A DNA stretch of 64,000 nucleotides from Flammeovirgaceae bacterium (GCA_016709845.1 JADJMA010000002.1:62001-126000), one strand, 5' to 3'; positions 30,133 through 40,175 are shown, numbered from the stretch's first letter. The notes: generated by a model from the sequence alone, not told the origin. Numbers and translations: made by a program.

Positions 30133-33100
30133 ATGTTAAAACTACTTGCAAAAATTTTTGGCGATAAATCCCAAAAAGACATTAAGCTGATGATGCCCCT
30201 CGTTGAACAAACCAAACGGGAAGGCGAAAGTCTTATTTCGATAACCAACGATGAGCTAAGGAATAAAACAAAAGAGGTTCAGCAGTATATTAACGATAAA
30301 TTAAAACCTATCGATGATCAGATCGCAGCCCTCCACACCCAAATTGCTGATCAGCCTGATATGGATCTCAACAATAAAGAATCTGTTTTCAAGCAAATAG
30401 ATAAACTGAACCTTGATCGCAACAAAGAACTTGAAAAGGTTTTGATAGAAGTTTTGCCACGGGCATTTGCCATTATGCGGGAAACCGCACGAAGGTTTAA
30501 GGAAAACGAATCCCTGGAGGTTACAACCACCGAATACGATATCAGGTTCTCCGCGAAAAACCAAAACATAAAAATCTCAGGCGATAAAGCCTTCTGGTCG
30601 CGCCAATGGCTGGCTGCCGGTAATCTGATTACCTGGGATATGGTTCATTACGATGTTCAAATCATTGGGGGCATTACGCTTCATGAAGGAAAAGTATCAG
30701 AAATGGCTACCGGTGAAGGAAAAACTCTGGTTGCAACATTCCCTGCTTTTCTCAATGCTTTGGCGAAACGGGGTGTTCACATTGTAACTGTAAACGACTA
30801 CCTGGCCAAACGTGACAGTGAATGGATGGGACCATTGTTTCAGTTTCACGGACTTACTATTGACTGTATTGATAAACACGAACCCAACTCGCAAGAGCGC
30901 AGAAACGCTTACCTGGCGGATATCACCTACGGCACAAATAATGAATTTGGTTTCGATTACCTGCGCGACAACATGGCGCGCGAACCACAAGAACTGGTAC
31001 AACGAGGACATCATTATGCCATGGTCGATGAGGTGGATAGCGTATTAATTGATGAAGCCCGTACACCCCTTATTATTTCGGGGCCGGTACCCCGTGGTGA
31101 TGAACATGAATTTTATGATCTGAAGCCGCGAATCTCCAAATTGGTTGAAGCACAGAAAAAATTGGTTAATCAATACCTGAACGATGCCAAAAAATTATTG
31201 GCTGATGACAATGATAAGGATGGCGGACTGGCTCTATTCCGCGCACATCGTGCTATACCTAAATATAAGCCGCTTATCAAGTTGCTCAGCGAAATGGGCA
31301 TGAAGAATGTGCTTCAGAAAACAGAAAACTTCTATCTGCAAGACAATAAAAAAATGATGCCCGAGGCTGACAAGCCGCTATATTTTGTTATTGACGAGAA
31401 GGATAATAGTGTTGACCTAACCGAAAAAGGAATCGACTTAATAACGGGCGAAGGAGAAGACCCTAAGTTTTTTATCATGCCTGAGATTGGCGTTGAACTA
31501 ACCAAAATAGAGAAAGATTTGAGTATCAGCGTGGACGACCGGCTTAAAAAGAAAGAGGATCTGATTCGTGAGTACACAACCAAATCGCAACGCATACATA
31601 GCGTTAATCAATTACTGAAAGCCTACACACTTTTTGAAAAAGATACGGAGTACATTATTGTAGATGGAAAAGTAAAAATTGTGGATGAGCAAACAGGACG
31701 GGTAATGGAGGGCAGACGCTACTCCGATGGATTGCATCAGGCTATTGAAGCAAAAGAAAATGTTAAAGTAGAAGATGCTACCCAGACGTATGCAACGATT
31801 ACGCTTCAAAATTATTTCCGCATGTACCATAAGTTGGCGGGCATGACGGGTACAGCCGTAACCGAAGCAGGCGAGTTATGGGATATTTACAAATTAGATG
31901 TGGTAACCATACCAACCAACAAACCCATGACCCGCAAGGACATGGATGATTTGGTCTACAAAACCGTACGCGAAAAATTTAATGCCGTTGTTGAAGAGAT
32001 TGTAACGCTAACGCAGGCGGGCAGGCCGGTGCTGGTGGGTACCACCTCAGTCGAGATTTCATAGCTGGAGAGCCGCATGCTACAAATGAAAAAGATAAAG
32101 CATCAGGTACTTAACGCCAAGCAACATCAGCGTGAAGCGGAAATTATTGCCGAAGCAGGTAAACCGGGCACAGTAACGATTGCCACCAACATGGCTGGCC
32201 GTGGTACTGATATTAAACTTACACCCGAATCAAAAGCAGCCGGTGGTTTGGCTATTGTAGGTACGGAACGTCACGAGTCACGAAGAGTTGATCGTCAGTT
32301 ACGAGGTCGCTCTGGCCGTCAGGGTGATCCGGGTTCATCGCAATTCTATGTGTCGTTGGAAGATAACCTGATGCGTTTATTTATGCCCGAGCGCATTGCG
32401 CGCATTATGGACCGTCTTGGCCTAAAAGAAGGCGAAGTGATTTCACACTCCATGGTTACCAATTCGATTGAGCGGGCTCAGAAAAAAGTAGAAGAAAACA
32501 ACTTTGGTATTCGCAAGCGCTTGCTGGAGTATGATAACGTGATGAACTCCCAGCGCGAAGTAATTTACAAACGGAGACGCAACGCACTTCACGGTGAACG
32601 CTTACAGTTGGATATCCTCACCATGTTGTTCGATACGTGTGATGACATTGTGGCTAATGGAAAAGCAGCAGAAAATTTCTAGAACTTTAAATTGAATATT
32701 CTAAGCCTGCTGGGCTTTGATTTTAAAATAACAGAAGAAGACTACGGAAAGTTAGACCAGGAGACAATTAGTGAACGCTTGTATGATGAAGCGTTGGCAC
32801 ACTATCATCAAAAGAATAAGGCAGCAGCAGAAAAATCTTTTCCTATTGTAACTGATATTTTTAGAACACGCGGTGGTACCATTGAAGATATTCTGGTTCC
32901 TTTTACCGATGGCATAAAACAAATTGGTGTTTCGGCCAATTTGAAAAAGTGCGTAGAGTCAAAAAATGCCGAGCTCATCAAATCGATGGAGAAGATGATT
33001 ACGCTTGCCATTATTGATCAGCAATGGAAAGAGCACTTACGGGATATGGATGATTTGAAACAATCAGTTCAAAACGCAGTGTACGAACAGAAAGATCCGT

Positions 33101-33482
33101 TGCTCATTTATAAGTTCGAAGGATTTGAGGCTTTCAAACGGTTTATTTCCAAAGTAAATGAAGAGACCATTTCTTTCCTGATGAAGGCGGACATTCCTAT
33201 TCGCGAAGCCGATCAGGTACAGGAAGCTCGCCAAGCAAAAGACAACGGCTAAGTGAACAGAAAGAAGAGTCAAGATCTTTATTACAAGGTGGTGGCGCGC
33301 AGCCTCAAGGACCACAGCGCGAAGTAGAAGAAAAAGTAATGCCGGTTAAGTCTGAAAAAGTAGCTGGAAGAAATGATAAAGTAACCGTACAATATCCAGA
33401 TGGCCGAGTGCTTAAAGATGTTAAGTTTAAGAAAGTAGAGGACGATGTGAAAGCCGGACGGTGCATTGTTATTGAAGGGTAA
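30133..33482 (+). CDS. secA: Preprotein translocase ATPase SecA, interrupted by two TAG codons and a frameshift
   Basis: SecA of about 1116 residues drives Sec-dependent export. Walker A is at about residue 191 (MATGEGKTLVATF), the DEAD-like MVDEVDSVLIDEARTPLIIS at about 297, and GTDIKL, GRSGRQGDPGSSQFY further on. In-frame TAG codons occur at 32062 (after TTSVEIS) and 32680 (after AENF), where relatives have Glu or another sense codon. A shift near 33245 moves the last 80 codons into another frame, reading from LSEQKEESRSLLQGGG to KAGRCIVIEG. The usual C-terminal zinc-binding SEC-C motif is absent. The insertion typical of Bacteroidota SecA is present near residues 340-480. Confidence 0.92.
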
Positions 33483-33577
33483 TAGCTGAATAGCAAATGA
33501 TTTCGATAAATTAACGTTTCAATGAGTTCTTCGATCTACCTCCTTGAAATTTTGTTTTGTATCTTCAAAAGAACAAT

Positions 33578-34072
33578 ATGAGAAGTAATCTTTCTATAGG
33601 ACTCTTCTGCCTCCTTCTGGCAGGGTGCGTGGCTCAAAAAGTCAGTGATCAGGACTATTATGAAAATCTCTCTGCTTTGAGGCCAAAAGTAATAGTGCCC
33701 ATCGATACACCTTCTCAAGTAACAACACCTGACCAAAAAGTAAATTCAACCATCACGCCTACAAAAACGGTAAATACAAAAGTAGATGCCGTGCTGGATA
33801 GCATCGATCGGTACAATCTGGTTCGCAAATTCGTAGATGGTTATACGATTCAGATTTATTCTGGTCAAAATCGTGAAGAGGCAATGGACTCAAAAAAGAA
33901 AATGAGTATTGATTTGCCCGATATGATTGCCAATCTTCAGTATCAGCAGCCTAAATTCAGAGTAACGGTTGGGCGTTATTACACTAAGTTGGAGGCGAAT
34001 GAGGATTTGGTGACGCTTAGAACCAGCTTTGCAGCCGCCATTCTCGTACCCGAGAAAATTCAAATCAAATAA
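33578..34072 (+). CDS. SPOR-domain lipoprotein
   Basis: This is a 164-residue exported protein. Start 33578 gives MRSNLSIGLFCLLLAGCVAQ with a lipobox (LLAGC), so it is probably a lipoprotein. A Thr/Pro-rich linker follows, then a C-terminal SPOR-like peptidoglycan-binding domain (KFVDGYTIQIYSGQNREEAM, then FRVTVGRYYTKLEANEDL). SPOR domains bind denuded glycan strands, often at the septum. It stands between secA and an M20 amidohydrolase, each in the same direction. Confidence 0.75.
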   Translation: MRSNLSIGLFCLLLAGCVAQKVSDQDYYENLSALRPKVIVPIDTPSQVTTPDQKVNSTITPTKTVNTKVDAVLDSIDRYNLVRKFVDGYTIQIYSGQNREEAMDSKKKMSIDLPDMIANLQYQQPKFRVTVGRYYTKLEANEDLVTLRTSFAAAILVPEKIQIK

Positions 34073-34122
34073 CGTACGAGGTTGGTACTGGTAACGAGTT
34101 AATCCACCCAGCAATTTTTAAC

Positions 34123-35318
34123 ATGACCTTATTAGCTAAAATAAAATCCTTATCCGAATCTCTACATGGGGATGTTGTTAAATGGCGAAGGTATCTGCAT
34201 ACGAATCCTGAATTATCTTATGAAGAACATAATACCTCAAAGTATGTAAGCACCCAATTGAAAAATTTTGGCATAGATCTTCAAACCCCTATGGCATCCA
34301 CTGGCCTGGTAGCCTTAATTGAAGGCAAAAATCCAACGTCAGGAGTAGTAGCGTTACGCGCAGACATGGATGCGTTGCCTATTCAGGAGAGTAATGATGT
34401 CGGATATAAATCAACACGGGCAGGAGTAATGCATGCCTGTGGTCATGATGTTCATACGGCTTCTCTTTTGGGTACAGCTAAAATTCTTCAACAGGTAAGG
34501 GATCAGTTTGAGGAACCATTAAACTTATTTTTCAACCCGGTGAAGAAAAGAATCCGGGAGGTGCCTCCTATATGATCAAAGAGGGAGCACTCGATAATCC
34601 GAAACCCTCATCCATTATCGGGCAACATGTAATGCCGTTGATTCCCGTGGGTAAGGTTGGCTTTCGCGAAGGCATGTATATGGCCAGCAGCGATGAAATT
34701 TATTTGAAGGTGATTGGCAAGGGTGGTCATGGAGCTACGCCAGAGTTGGCAATCGATCCCATATTAATAGCATCCCATATTATTATCGCTTTACAGCAGA
34801 TTATAAGTAGAAATGCCAGCCCAAAACAACCCACCGTTCTTACGTTTGGGCGCATTATTGGCGAAGGGGCCACAAACATAATTCCTAATGAAGTAAATAT
34901 TGCCGGTACGTTTAGAGCACTAAACGAACTATGGAGAAAAGAAGGATTGGAGAAAATTAAAAAAATGGCTGAATCCATTGCGGAAGGAATGGGCGGCCGA
35001 TGCGAAGTAACTATTTCAAAAGGCTATCCCTATCTCGAAAATAATCCTGAGTTAACCCGCAGAATCAGAGCTGCCGCAGAAGCATACTTAGGAAGGGAAA
35101 ATGTGGTTGATCTTGATCTGACGTTGGGCTCAGAGGATTTTGCATATTATTCGCATATTATTCCGGCTTCCTTTTATAGATTGGGAACCCGGAATGATGC
35201 CAAAGGGCTAACCTCGTACGTACATACGCCTACGTTTGATATCGATGAAGATGCCCTTAAAATCGGCCCGGGCTTAATGGCTTGGATGGCTATCAACGAG
35301 CTCAATTCCAAACGCTAA
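34123..35318 (+). CDS. M20 family amidohydrolase (N-acyl amino acid hydrolase type), frameshifted
   Basis: This is a zinc-dependent M20D amidohydrolase of about 398 residues. The metal-binding MHACGHDVHTASLLGTA and VALRADMDALPIQE mark the family, and LGSEDFAYY near the C-terminus carries a metal ligand. An indel near 34540, in the stretch after LNLFF, breaks the frame; the other frame resumes at MIKEGALDNPKPSSIIGQHV. It likely removes acyl groups from amino acids or small amides in the cytoplasm. The exact substrate is unknown. Confidence 0.87.
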
Positions 35319-35551
35319 CGCTATCTGGCGCTCTTGCATTAAGTGTTTACTATTTATTTCCTTCTTAATGATATGCCTGTCTAATTACCGATAAGGTGAT
35401 AACCCAACCTACATTTCAGTTTCCAAGTTCCTGATCGCTGTAATGAAAGCTAACCTTAGCACATCGCCACGATGAACGGGTAGAAATAAAAAGAAATAGG
35501 CGGCCCCTCCATTTCGACTAAAAACCCAAAATGAGTATATTGTGCCTTGTT

Positions 35552-35917
35552 ATGGATAGTATTCGAGATTCAGTATTTAAATTTCTTCGTATCGATCACC
35601 TGGTCGATAACCTGTCCGGATATGTAGAAGCCCGGGTCGAATTATTAAAGATAGAAATTCGCGAAGATGTCGCTAAGGTGCTCGCCCGGGGCATGATGGT
35701 GATTATTATCCTTCTCATGTCTTTGTTGTTTTTACTCTTCTTTAGTGTGGGCTTAGCCCATTTCCTTAATTCCTATTTTGAAGCAGCATATATTGGCTAT
35801 TGGATTGTGTCCGGAATATATGGAGTTCCGTGTCTTATCTTTATCGCATTTAGAAAACAGATCGGACAGTCCATTGAAAAAGCAATGATGGATTTGATCA
35901 AACGTAAAGAGAAGTAA
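35552..35917 (+). CDS. Phage-holin-superfamily (DUF1469-like) membrane protein
   Basis: This is a 121-residue protein with an amphipathic start, the segment GYVEARVELLKIEIREDVAK and two hydrophobic helices (GMMVIIILLMSLLFLLFFSV and a second pair after NSYFEAAYIG). This is the pattern of the holin 3-6/DUF1469 family found beside membrane-stress genes in many bacteria. Start 35552 (MDSIRDSVFKF) fits relatives better than the in-frame ATG seven codons earlier. It is one base from the next gene. No phage genes are near, so it is not evidence of a prophage. Confidence 0.7.
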   Translation: MDSIRDSVFKFLRIDHLVDNLSGYVEARVELLKIEIREDVAKVLARGMMVIIILLMSLLFLLFFSVGLAHFLNSYFEAAYIGYWIVSGIYGVPCLIFIAFRKQIGQSIEKAMMDLIKRKEK

Positions 35918-35918
35918 G

Positions 35919-36320
35919 ATGGAACTTTTGGAAACTACAGACCCTGAAAAGAAACGATTGATCGAGGCCACCGATCGGCATAAGTACGAACTTCAAAGGG
36001 ATGTAAAAGCCATTTCAGATAGAACGGAACATGCCGTAAAAAATGCACTTATCATTGGTGGCAGCTTAGCGCTTACGTATTTGCTGGTGAGTCAACTTGG
36101 CGGTAGTAAAAAAAAGAAATCCAAAAAGAAACAAGCTTTACAAGGCAACGAGGAAAATGATGATATCGAGAACTTAGAATCAGCCCCTTCCTCGCCTTCT
36201 ATGTTTGCACAACTTAGCGAACGGGCCATAAGTATGGCGAGCGTCATGCTATTGGATATTGCCAAAGACAAACTTGCCGAGTATCTCCAAAATAGAAAAT
36301 CCAGGCATGAAGATTCTTGA
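35919..36320 (+). CDS. Hypothetical protein with one membrane helix
   Basis: This 133-residue protein is not recognised as a named family. An N-terminal charged helical region (EKKRLIEATDRHKYELQRDV) is followed by a single hydrophobic segment (NALIIGGSLALTYLLVSQL), a Lys-rich patch (GGSKKKKSKKKQ), an acidic low-complexity linker, and a C-terminal helix ending AKDKLAEYLQNRKS. It starts one base after the holin-like gene and overlaps the following GGGPS gene by 14 bases, so the three are probably co-translated. A membrane-linked helper role is only a guess. Confidence 0.65.
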   Translation: MELLETTDPEKKRLIEATDRHKYELQRDVKAISDRTEHAVKNALIIGGSLALTYLLVSQLGGSKKKKSKKKQALQGNEENDDIENLESAPSSPSMFAQLSERAISMASVMLLDIAKDKLAEYLQNRKSRHEDS

Positions 36321-37071
36321 TGCTCTACAGGAGCGTATCCACCTTGGAAAAAAATCCATTGCTATATTGGTTGATCCCGATAAGGTAGAGGATACAGGGC
36401 GGTTAAATACGCTTCTGCGCTTAGCTACTGAAAACTGTGTCGATTACTTTTTTGTTGGTGGCAGCCTGGTTACTACGCCCAATCTTTCTGACGTAGTTAA
36501 ACAGATTAAAGAAAATGTTTCTATCCCCGTTGTGCTGTTTCCCGGAAGTTCACTTCAAATAGACACTTCTGCCGATGCCATACTTTTTCTCTCTTTAATA
36601 TCCGGTCGTAACCCAGATCTTCTTATTGGGCAGCATGTAGTAGCTGCACCTATTTTAAGAAATACCCGATTAGAAATTATGCCTACCGGCTACTTGCTAA
36701 TCAATTCTGGAAAAACCACCTCAGTTGCCTACATCAGTAACACAACCCCTATCCCGGAAGACAAATATTCCTTGGCTGCCTGCACGGCATTAGCCGGAGA
36801 AATGCTGGGGCTTAAATTAATTTATCTGGATGCCGGTAGTGGTGCTGAGCGGGAGATCAGCCCCAAAATGATTAACGCTGTTCGAAAGTCTGTTCGCGTG
36901 CCGCTGATTGTTGGTGGAGGAATCAATTCAGGTCAAAAAGCTTTTGCTGCTTTAGAAGCAGGAGCCGACCTGATTGTAATCGGGAACGCATTGGAAAAAG
37001 ATCCCGATCTTTTGATTGAAATCAGCGATCGGGTGTACGATTGGAATCAGAGTGTAGAAGCTCGTAAATAA
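36307..37071 (+). CDS. Geranylgeranylglyceryl phosphate synthase family protein (PcrB/GGGPS)
   Basis: This is a 254-residue TIM-barrel prenyltransferase that would join a polyprenyl diphosphate to sn-glycerol-1-phosphate. Motifs are IAILVDPDKVED near the N-terminus, FFVGGSLVTTPN, VVLFPGSSLQI, KLIYLDAGSGAE, and the phosphate-binding VPLIVGGGINSGQKA followed by ADLIVIGNALE. Its length and motifs fit the group II enzymes of Bacteroidota. Start 36307 overlaps the previous gene. The product would be an archaeal-type ether lipid precursor; its use in these bacteria is unsettled. Confidence 0.88.
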   Translation: MKILDALQERIHLGKKSIAILVDPDKVEDTGRLNTLLRLATENCVDYFFVGGSLVTTPNLSDVVKQIKENVSIPVVLFPGSSLQIDTSADAILFLSLISGRNPDLLIGQHVVAAPILRNTRLEIMPTGYLLINSGKTTSVAYISNTTPIPEDKYSLAACTALAGEMLGLKLIYLDAGSGAEREISPKMINAVRKSVRVPLIVGGGINSGQKAFAALEAGADLIVIGNALEKDPDLLIEISDRVYDWNQSVEARK

Positions 37072-37086
37072 ATTTATCTTCTTATT

Positions 37087-37347
37087 TCAAAATCGGAAAA
37101 CCAACAATAGCCCTGGTTTTGCATCCATTTTTTCTACCACAGCCTGCGAGGGCCCCAGATTACACCATTTAATAAATTTGTACAAAATCTCTTCTGGTGC
37201 TTCTGCTTCTAAATAGACATCTCCATTTTTTTCATTCCGAACAAATCCCCGAATACCCCACTCATCAGCTTTTTCTTTCACCGAAGCCCGGTAAAAAACA
37301 CCTTGTACTTTTCCTGAAACCGTAATTTTGATATGCGTTAGCTCCAC
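37087..37347 (-). CDS. acyP: Acylphosphatase
   Basis: This is an 86-residue acylphosphatase. The P-loop-like signature ITVSGKVQGVFYRASV carries the catalytic Arg, and GFVRNEKNGDVYLEAE carries the conserved Asn. It hydrolyses acyl phosphates such as 1,3-bisphosphoglycerate or carbamoyl phosphate in the cytoplasm. It ends in FRF rather than the more usual aromatic/basic ending. It lies just downstream of gapN, on the same strand, which fits a shared link to glycolytic acyl phosphates. Confidence 0.9.
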   Translation of the reverse strand: MELTHIKITVSGKVQGVFYRASVKEKADEWGIRGFVRNEKNGDVYLEAEAPEEILYKFIKWCNLGPSQAVVEKMDAKPGLLLVFRF

Positions 37348-37370
37348 GCGATTCTAATTATACAGCTACA

Positions 37371-38990
37371 TTAAAAAATATAATCCGTACTTAAAAAAAC
37401 TGATTCCCTATTTTGAATGATTGTACTGATTATTTTTTTATTGTCGTCATTGGCCTTGGTGGCTACTAAGGTGCGAATGGAGAAAACACGCAAGGCATCA
37501 TCAACCGAAAGGGTACCTTCCGCAGAATCCTTTCTTCCGTTAAACGGAAAATTATCCGGCCCACGCTGACACTGGGTGTTCAAATTAATTCGACCAACCT
37601 GACTTGAGAAAGCATCAATCATCTTAGCAATTGATTTTGAATTCTTGCCAAACAAACTAAGTTGCTGCCCAAAATTTGAATTGAGCACAAACTGAATGGC
37701 CTCCTCTTCCTTTTCATAAGGAACAATAGGCACAACAGGTCCAAACTGCTCTTCATAATAAACACGCATCTTGTTATTAACCGGGTAAAGTACTGCCGGA
37801 TAAAAAAAGGTGTGCAGCGTTTCGCCTCCGCCTTCATTGATTACCTGCGCCCCATGCGTGCGGGCATCTTCCACAAGTTTTGCAAGGTACTCTGCTTTAC
37901 CAGGCTCGGGTAATGGGGTTAACCCAACGCCTGCATCCCAAGGCATTCCGGGTTTCAATTTTGCAATTTCCGCGCACAACTTCTTAGCAAACTCATCCAC
38001 AATACTTTTATGAACAAACAATATTTTAAGTGCCGTGCACCGCTGGCCATTAAACGAGAGTGCACCCAAAGCACATTCACTTGCCGCATTATCTAAATCA
38101 GCATCCGGTAAAATGATAGCCGGATTCTTTGCATCTAATCCCAGAATTGACTTTAGCCGATGGGGTTTGGGGTGAAGTTTTTTTAATTCATTCGCTCCTT
38201 TATTGGTTCCGATAAAAGCAAAAACATCTAGCTTCCCTGTTTCCATTAATGAACCAACCGTTTCGCGTCCGCGTCCATAAATAATATTAATTACTCCGGC
38301 AGGGAAACATTGTTGGAAAGCTTCCAATAAAGGCCGGATCAACAACACACCATATTTGGCTGGTTTAAATACAACTGTGTTGCCCATGATAAGCGCAGGA
38401 AACAAGGTGCTAAAGGTTTCATTTAGTGGATAATTGTAAGGGCCCATGCATAGCGCAACGCCCAACGGAACTCTTCTAATCTGCGCCATGATACCTTGCT
38501 CATAAACAAATCCAGATGACTTTCTATCCAGTTCTTTCAATGAATGGATCGTATCCAAAATGTAATCACAGGTTCGGTCAAATTCTTTTTCAGAATCCTT
38601 TTGAGTCTTACCTATTTCCCACATCAACAGATTGACTACCTCGGTTCGTTTAGCACGCATCATGGTCAAAAACTTTTCTACATGCGCTATCCGTTCTGCC
38701 ACAGGCATTAATGGCCATGCCCCATGACCTTGATCGTACGCACGAACCGCAGCATCCAATGCTTCGAGCGCCTCCTTCGAAGTAAGTAAAGGAGTGCTAC
38801 CAATAATTTGTTGCTTTAATTCACCACCCGAACGCACAAAGACCGGGCTTGCAACAGAACTCATCTCCCCTTTCCAGGTTATCATCTTTCCATCGAGCAG
38901 GTACTCGCGTTGCTCTATGTATTTTGGAATTGCGGCTGATGCAGAAACATTGCTTTCATCAGGGAACAGCTTGGACAATAAATTAGCCAT
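37371..38990 (-). CDS. gapN: NADP-dependent glyceraldehyde-3-phosphate dehydrogenase (GapN type)
   Basis: This is a 539-residue aldehyde dehydrogenase superfamily protein. The N-terminal part has VPLGVALCMGPYNYPLNETF, the cofactor region ALIMGNTVVFKPAKYGVLL, the glutamate/amide loop ILGLDAKNPAIILPDADLD and the catalytic Cys in LGALSFNGQRCTALK. The end (VGRINLNTQCQRGPDNFPFN, GRKDSAEGTLSVDDALRVFS) is the GapN signature. It oxidises glyceraldehyde-3-phosphate directly to 3-phosphoglycerate, making NADPH but no ATP. A 20-residue extension after residue 510 is not family sequence. Confidence 0.9.
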   Translation of the reverse strand: MANLLSKLFPDESNVSASAAIPKYIEQREYLLDGKMITWKGEMSSVASPVFVRSGGELKQQIIGSTPLLTSKEALEALDAAVRAYDQGHGAWPLMPVAERIAHVEKFLTMMRAKRTEVVNLLMWEIGKTQKDSEKEFDRTCDYILDTIHSLKELDRKSSGFVYEQGIMAQIRRVPLGVALCMGPYNYPLNETFSTLFPALIMGNTVVFKPAKYGVLLIRPLLEAFQQCFPAGVINIIYGRGRETVGSLMETGKLDVFAFIGTNKGANELKKLHPKPHRLKSILGLDAKNPAIILPDADLDNAASECALGALSFNGQRCTALKILFVHKSIVDEFAKKLCAEIAKLKPGMPWDAGVGLTPLPEPGKAEYLAKLVEDARTHGAQVINEGGGETLHTFFYPAVLYPVNNKMRVYYEEQFGPVVPIVPYEKEEEAIQFVLNSNFGQQLSLFGKNSKSIAKMIDAFSSQVGRINLNTQCQRGPDNFPFNGRKDSAEGTLSVDDALRVFSIRTLVATKANDDNKKIISTIIQNRESVFLSTDYIF

Positions 38991-39177
38991 GAGGATAATT
39001 ATTTTGAGTGATTATGATAGAAATTCCAGAAGAGGTGCTAATACGATTCGCTTCGGCTTCAAAAACATTAGCTCCCAGAAAGCCATGCTCCTTTGCTTCA
39101 CCAACCCATTGATCAATAGCATGGCCATTGACAAGCGGGCTTAGGTTAGTATGCTCTATATAGAGTGCGAGGTTCAA
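38983..39177 (-). pseudogene. Truncated deoxyribose-phosphate aldolase (DeoC)-like remnant
   Basis: This is a 64-codon open frame whose first 37 residues resemble the start of DeoC: LALYIEHTNLSPLV, then IDQWVGEAKEHGFLGANV. Full DeoC is about 220 residues. The rest (FEAEANRISTSSGIS) does not look like DeoC, and no further part lies nearby. It overlaps the gapN start by 8 bases. Only a TTG start is available. The similarity is from motif memory, not from a search. Confidence 0.45.
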
Positions 39178-39307
39178 ATCGATTCTGTTAAAGAAACGAA
39201 GTTACTTTTTCTCAATCATATTTTTATGGCGCTAAAGCATCTTCTCTATTTATTGATTAGAAGAATTTTCATAATAATCGATTGCGGCTGATAAACCCAA
39301 ACAAGTC

Positions 39308-39679
39308 TTAGTGTCGTATTCCGCACTCTTTGCAATACTTCATTTTATACACAGGATTTCTTTTGGGTGGACGCTTATGACCAAAGTATGACGGATTAGC
39401 ATACTGGGGTGTAGCCATCTTTTTAAGTATCCGTTGCTTGTCCTTTGCAGCCTGTTCGATTCGCGCATAAAATTCATATTGCGCGGTATGTTTTACTTTG
39501 GCTCGTTTTAATAAAATCTTTTGTCGCTTTGACGAGATATGGGCGCGTCTAGCCTTATCAGATTTTACTTCGAGTTCGTTAGAATTTCTGTCGCCAAGCG
39601 TAGTGCTTTGAGCTTGCAACAGCAACGGGGTGCACAAGACTAATAGACAAAAGAGAATCTTTGTTAGGATTTTTTGCAT
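39308..39679 (-). CDS. Hypothetical secreted basic protein
   Basis: This 123-residue protein begins with a clear signal peptide (MQKILTKILFCLLVLCTPLL, then LQAQS). The mature part is strongly basic (ARRAHISSKRQKILLKRAKV) and ends with YCKECGIRH, a CxxC pair that could bind metal or form a disulfide. No named domain is recognised. The only nearby minus-strand gene is gapN, about 300 bases downstream. Confidence 0.65.
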   Translation of the reverse strand: MQKILTKILFCLLVLCTPLLLQAQSTTLGDRNSNELEVKSDKARRAHISSKRQKILLKRAKVKHTAQYEFYARIEQAAKDKQRILKKMATPQYANPSYFGHKRPPKRNPVYKMKYCKECGIRH

Positions 39680-39773
39680 AACCCTGATAAAACGAACTTA
39701 CCAGGTGTTTTATTTTTCAGAAAAATTAAATCCTATTAACTTATAATGAGGGCAACTTGACGATTACTAAAGT

Positions 39774-39881
39774 TTAATCAGTAAAATATTCGAACAGGTA
39801 AAAGATAATAATGGCCAAACTAATAACGAGTACGAGATACCCAAATACGCGGGCTCTTTGAAAGTAGCCTTTAACTGGCAT
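39774..39881 (-). CDS. Small membrane protein (35 aa), tandem paralogue 1
   Basis: This is a 35-codon frame with ATG at 39881. It starts MPVKGYFQRARVFGYLVL, followed by one hydrophobic helix (VLVISLAIIIFYLFEYF), and ends TD. It shares the pattern aromatic-Q-R-A-R plus a single helix with the next small frame 32 bases away on the same strand. No function is known. Confidence 0.5.
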   Translation of the reverse strand: MPVKGYFQRARVFGYLVLVISLAIIIFYLFEYFTD

Positions 39882-39913
39882 GATACTTTTCCTTTTACGG
39901 TCTGTTCTCACTC

Positions 39914-40024
39914 TTAGATTTCAATAAAAACGCGAGTAACAAAATAAACTACCAAACAAATAACCACTAGTGAAAGCAGGATGCGCGCTCTCTGGTGATA
40001 AAATTTCATGGGTATCATTTTCAT
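39914..40024 (-). CDS. Small membrane protein (36 aa), tandem paralogue 2
   Basis: This is a 36-codon frame with ATG at 40024. It starts MKMIPMKFYHQRARILLSL, followed by one helix (LLSLVVICLVVYFVTRVFI). The resemblance to its neighbour (K-x-Y/F-x-Q-R-A-R then a helix) suggests local duplication. The rest of the gap, 40025-40229, holds only a hairpin, and 39682-39773 shows nothing clear. Confidence 0.5.
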   Translation of the reverse strand: MKMIPMKFYHQRARILLSLVVICLVVYFVTRVFIEI

Positions 40025-40175
40025 AATAATCTGATTTATAACATATTATCATAAATATAAGAAAATAAACTTGAAATGCCTGCAAGAGCCGCTAAATTCC
40101 ATATTTAGCCATTCGAATCAACACGAATTGCCGTGGAACTGACAATTTTGAGTCATTGGATTGACTGTTTGAAAC

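Noticed and set aside
32062..32682. TAG recoded as an amino acid in this organism
   Set aside because: TAG also ends several ordinary genes here (UDP-GlcA epimerase at 17647, the CcmD-like gene at 21171, a methyltransferase at 7608), and other breaks are indels. Recoding is not needed.
35552..35917. Prophage remnant signalled by a holin-like gene
   Set aside because: This family is widespread outside phages, and no integrase, terminase, capsid or lysin is nearby.
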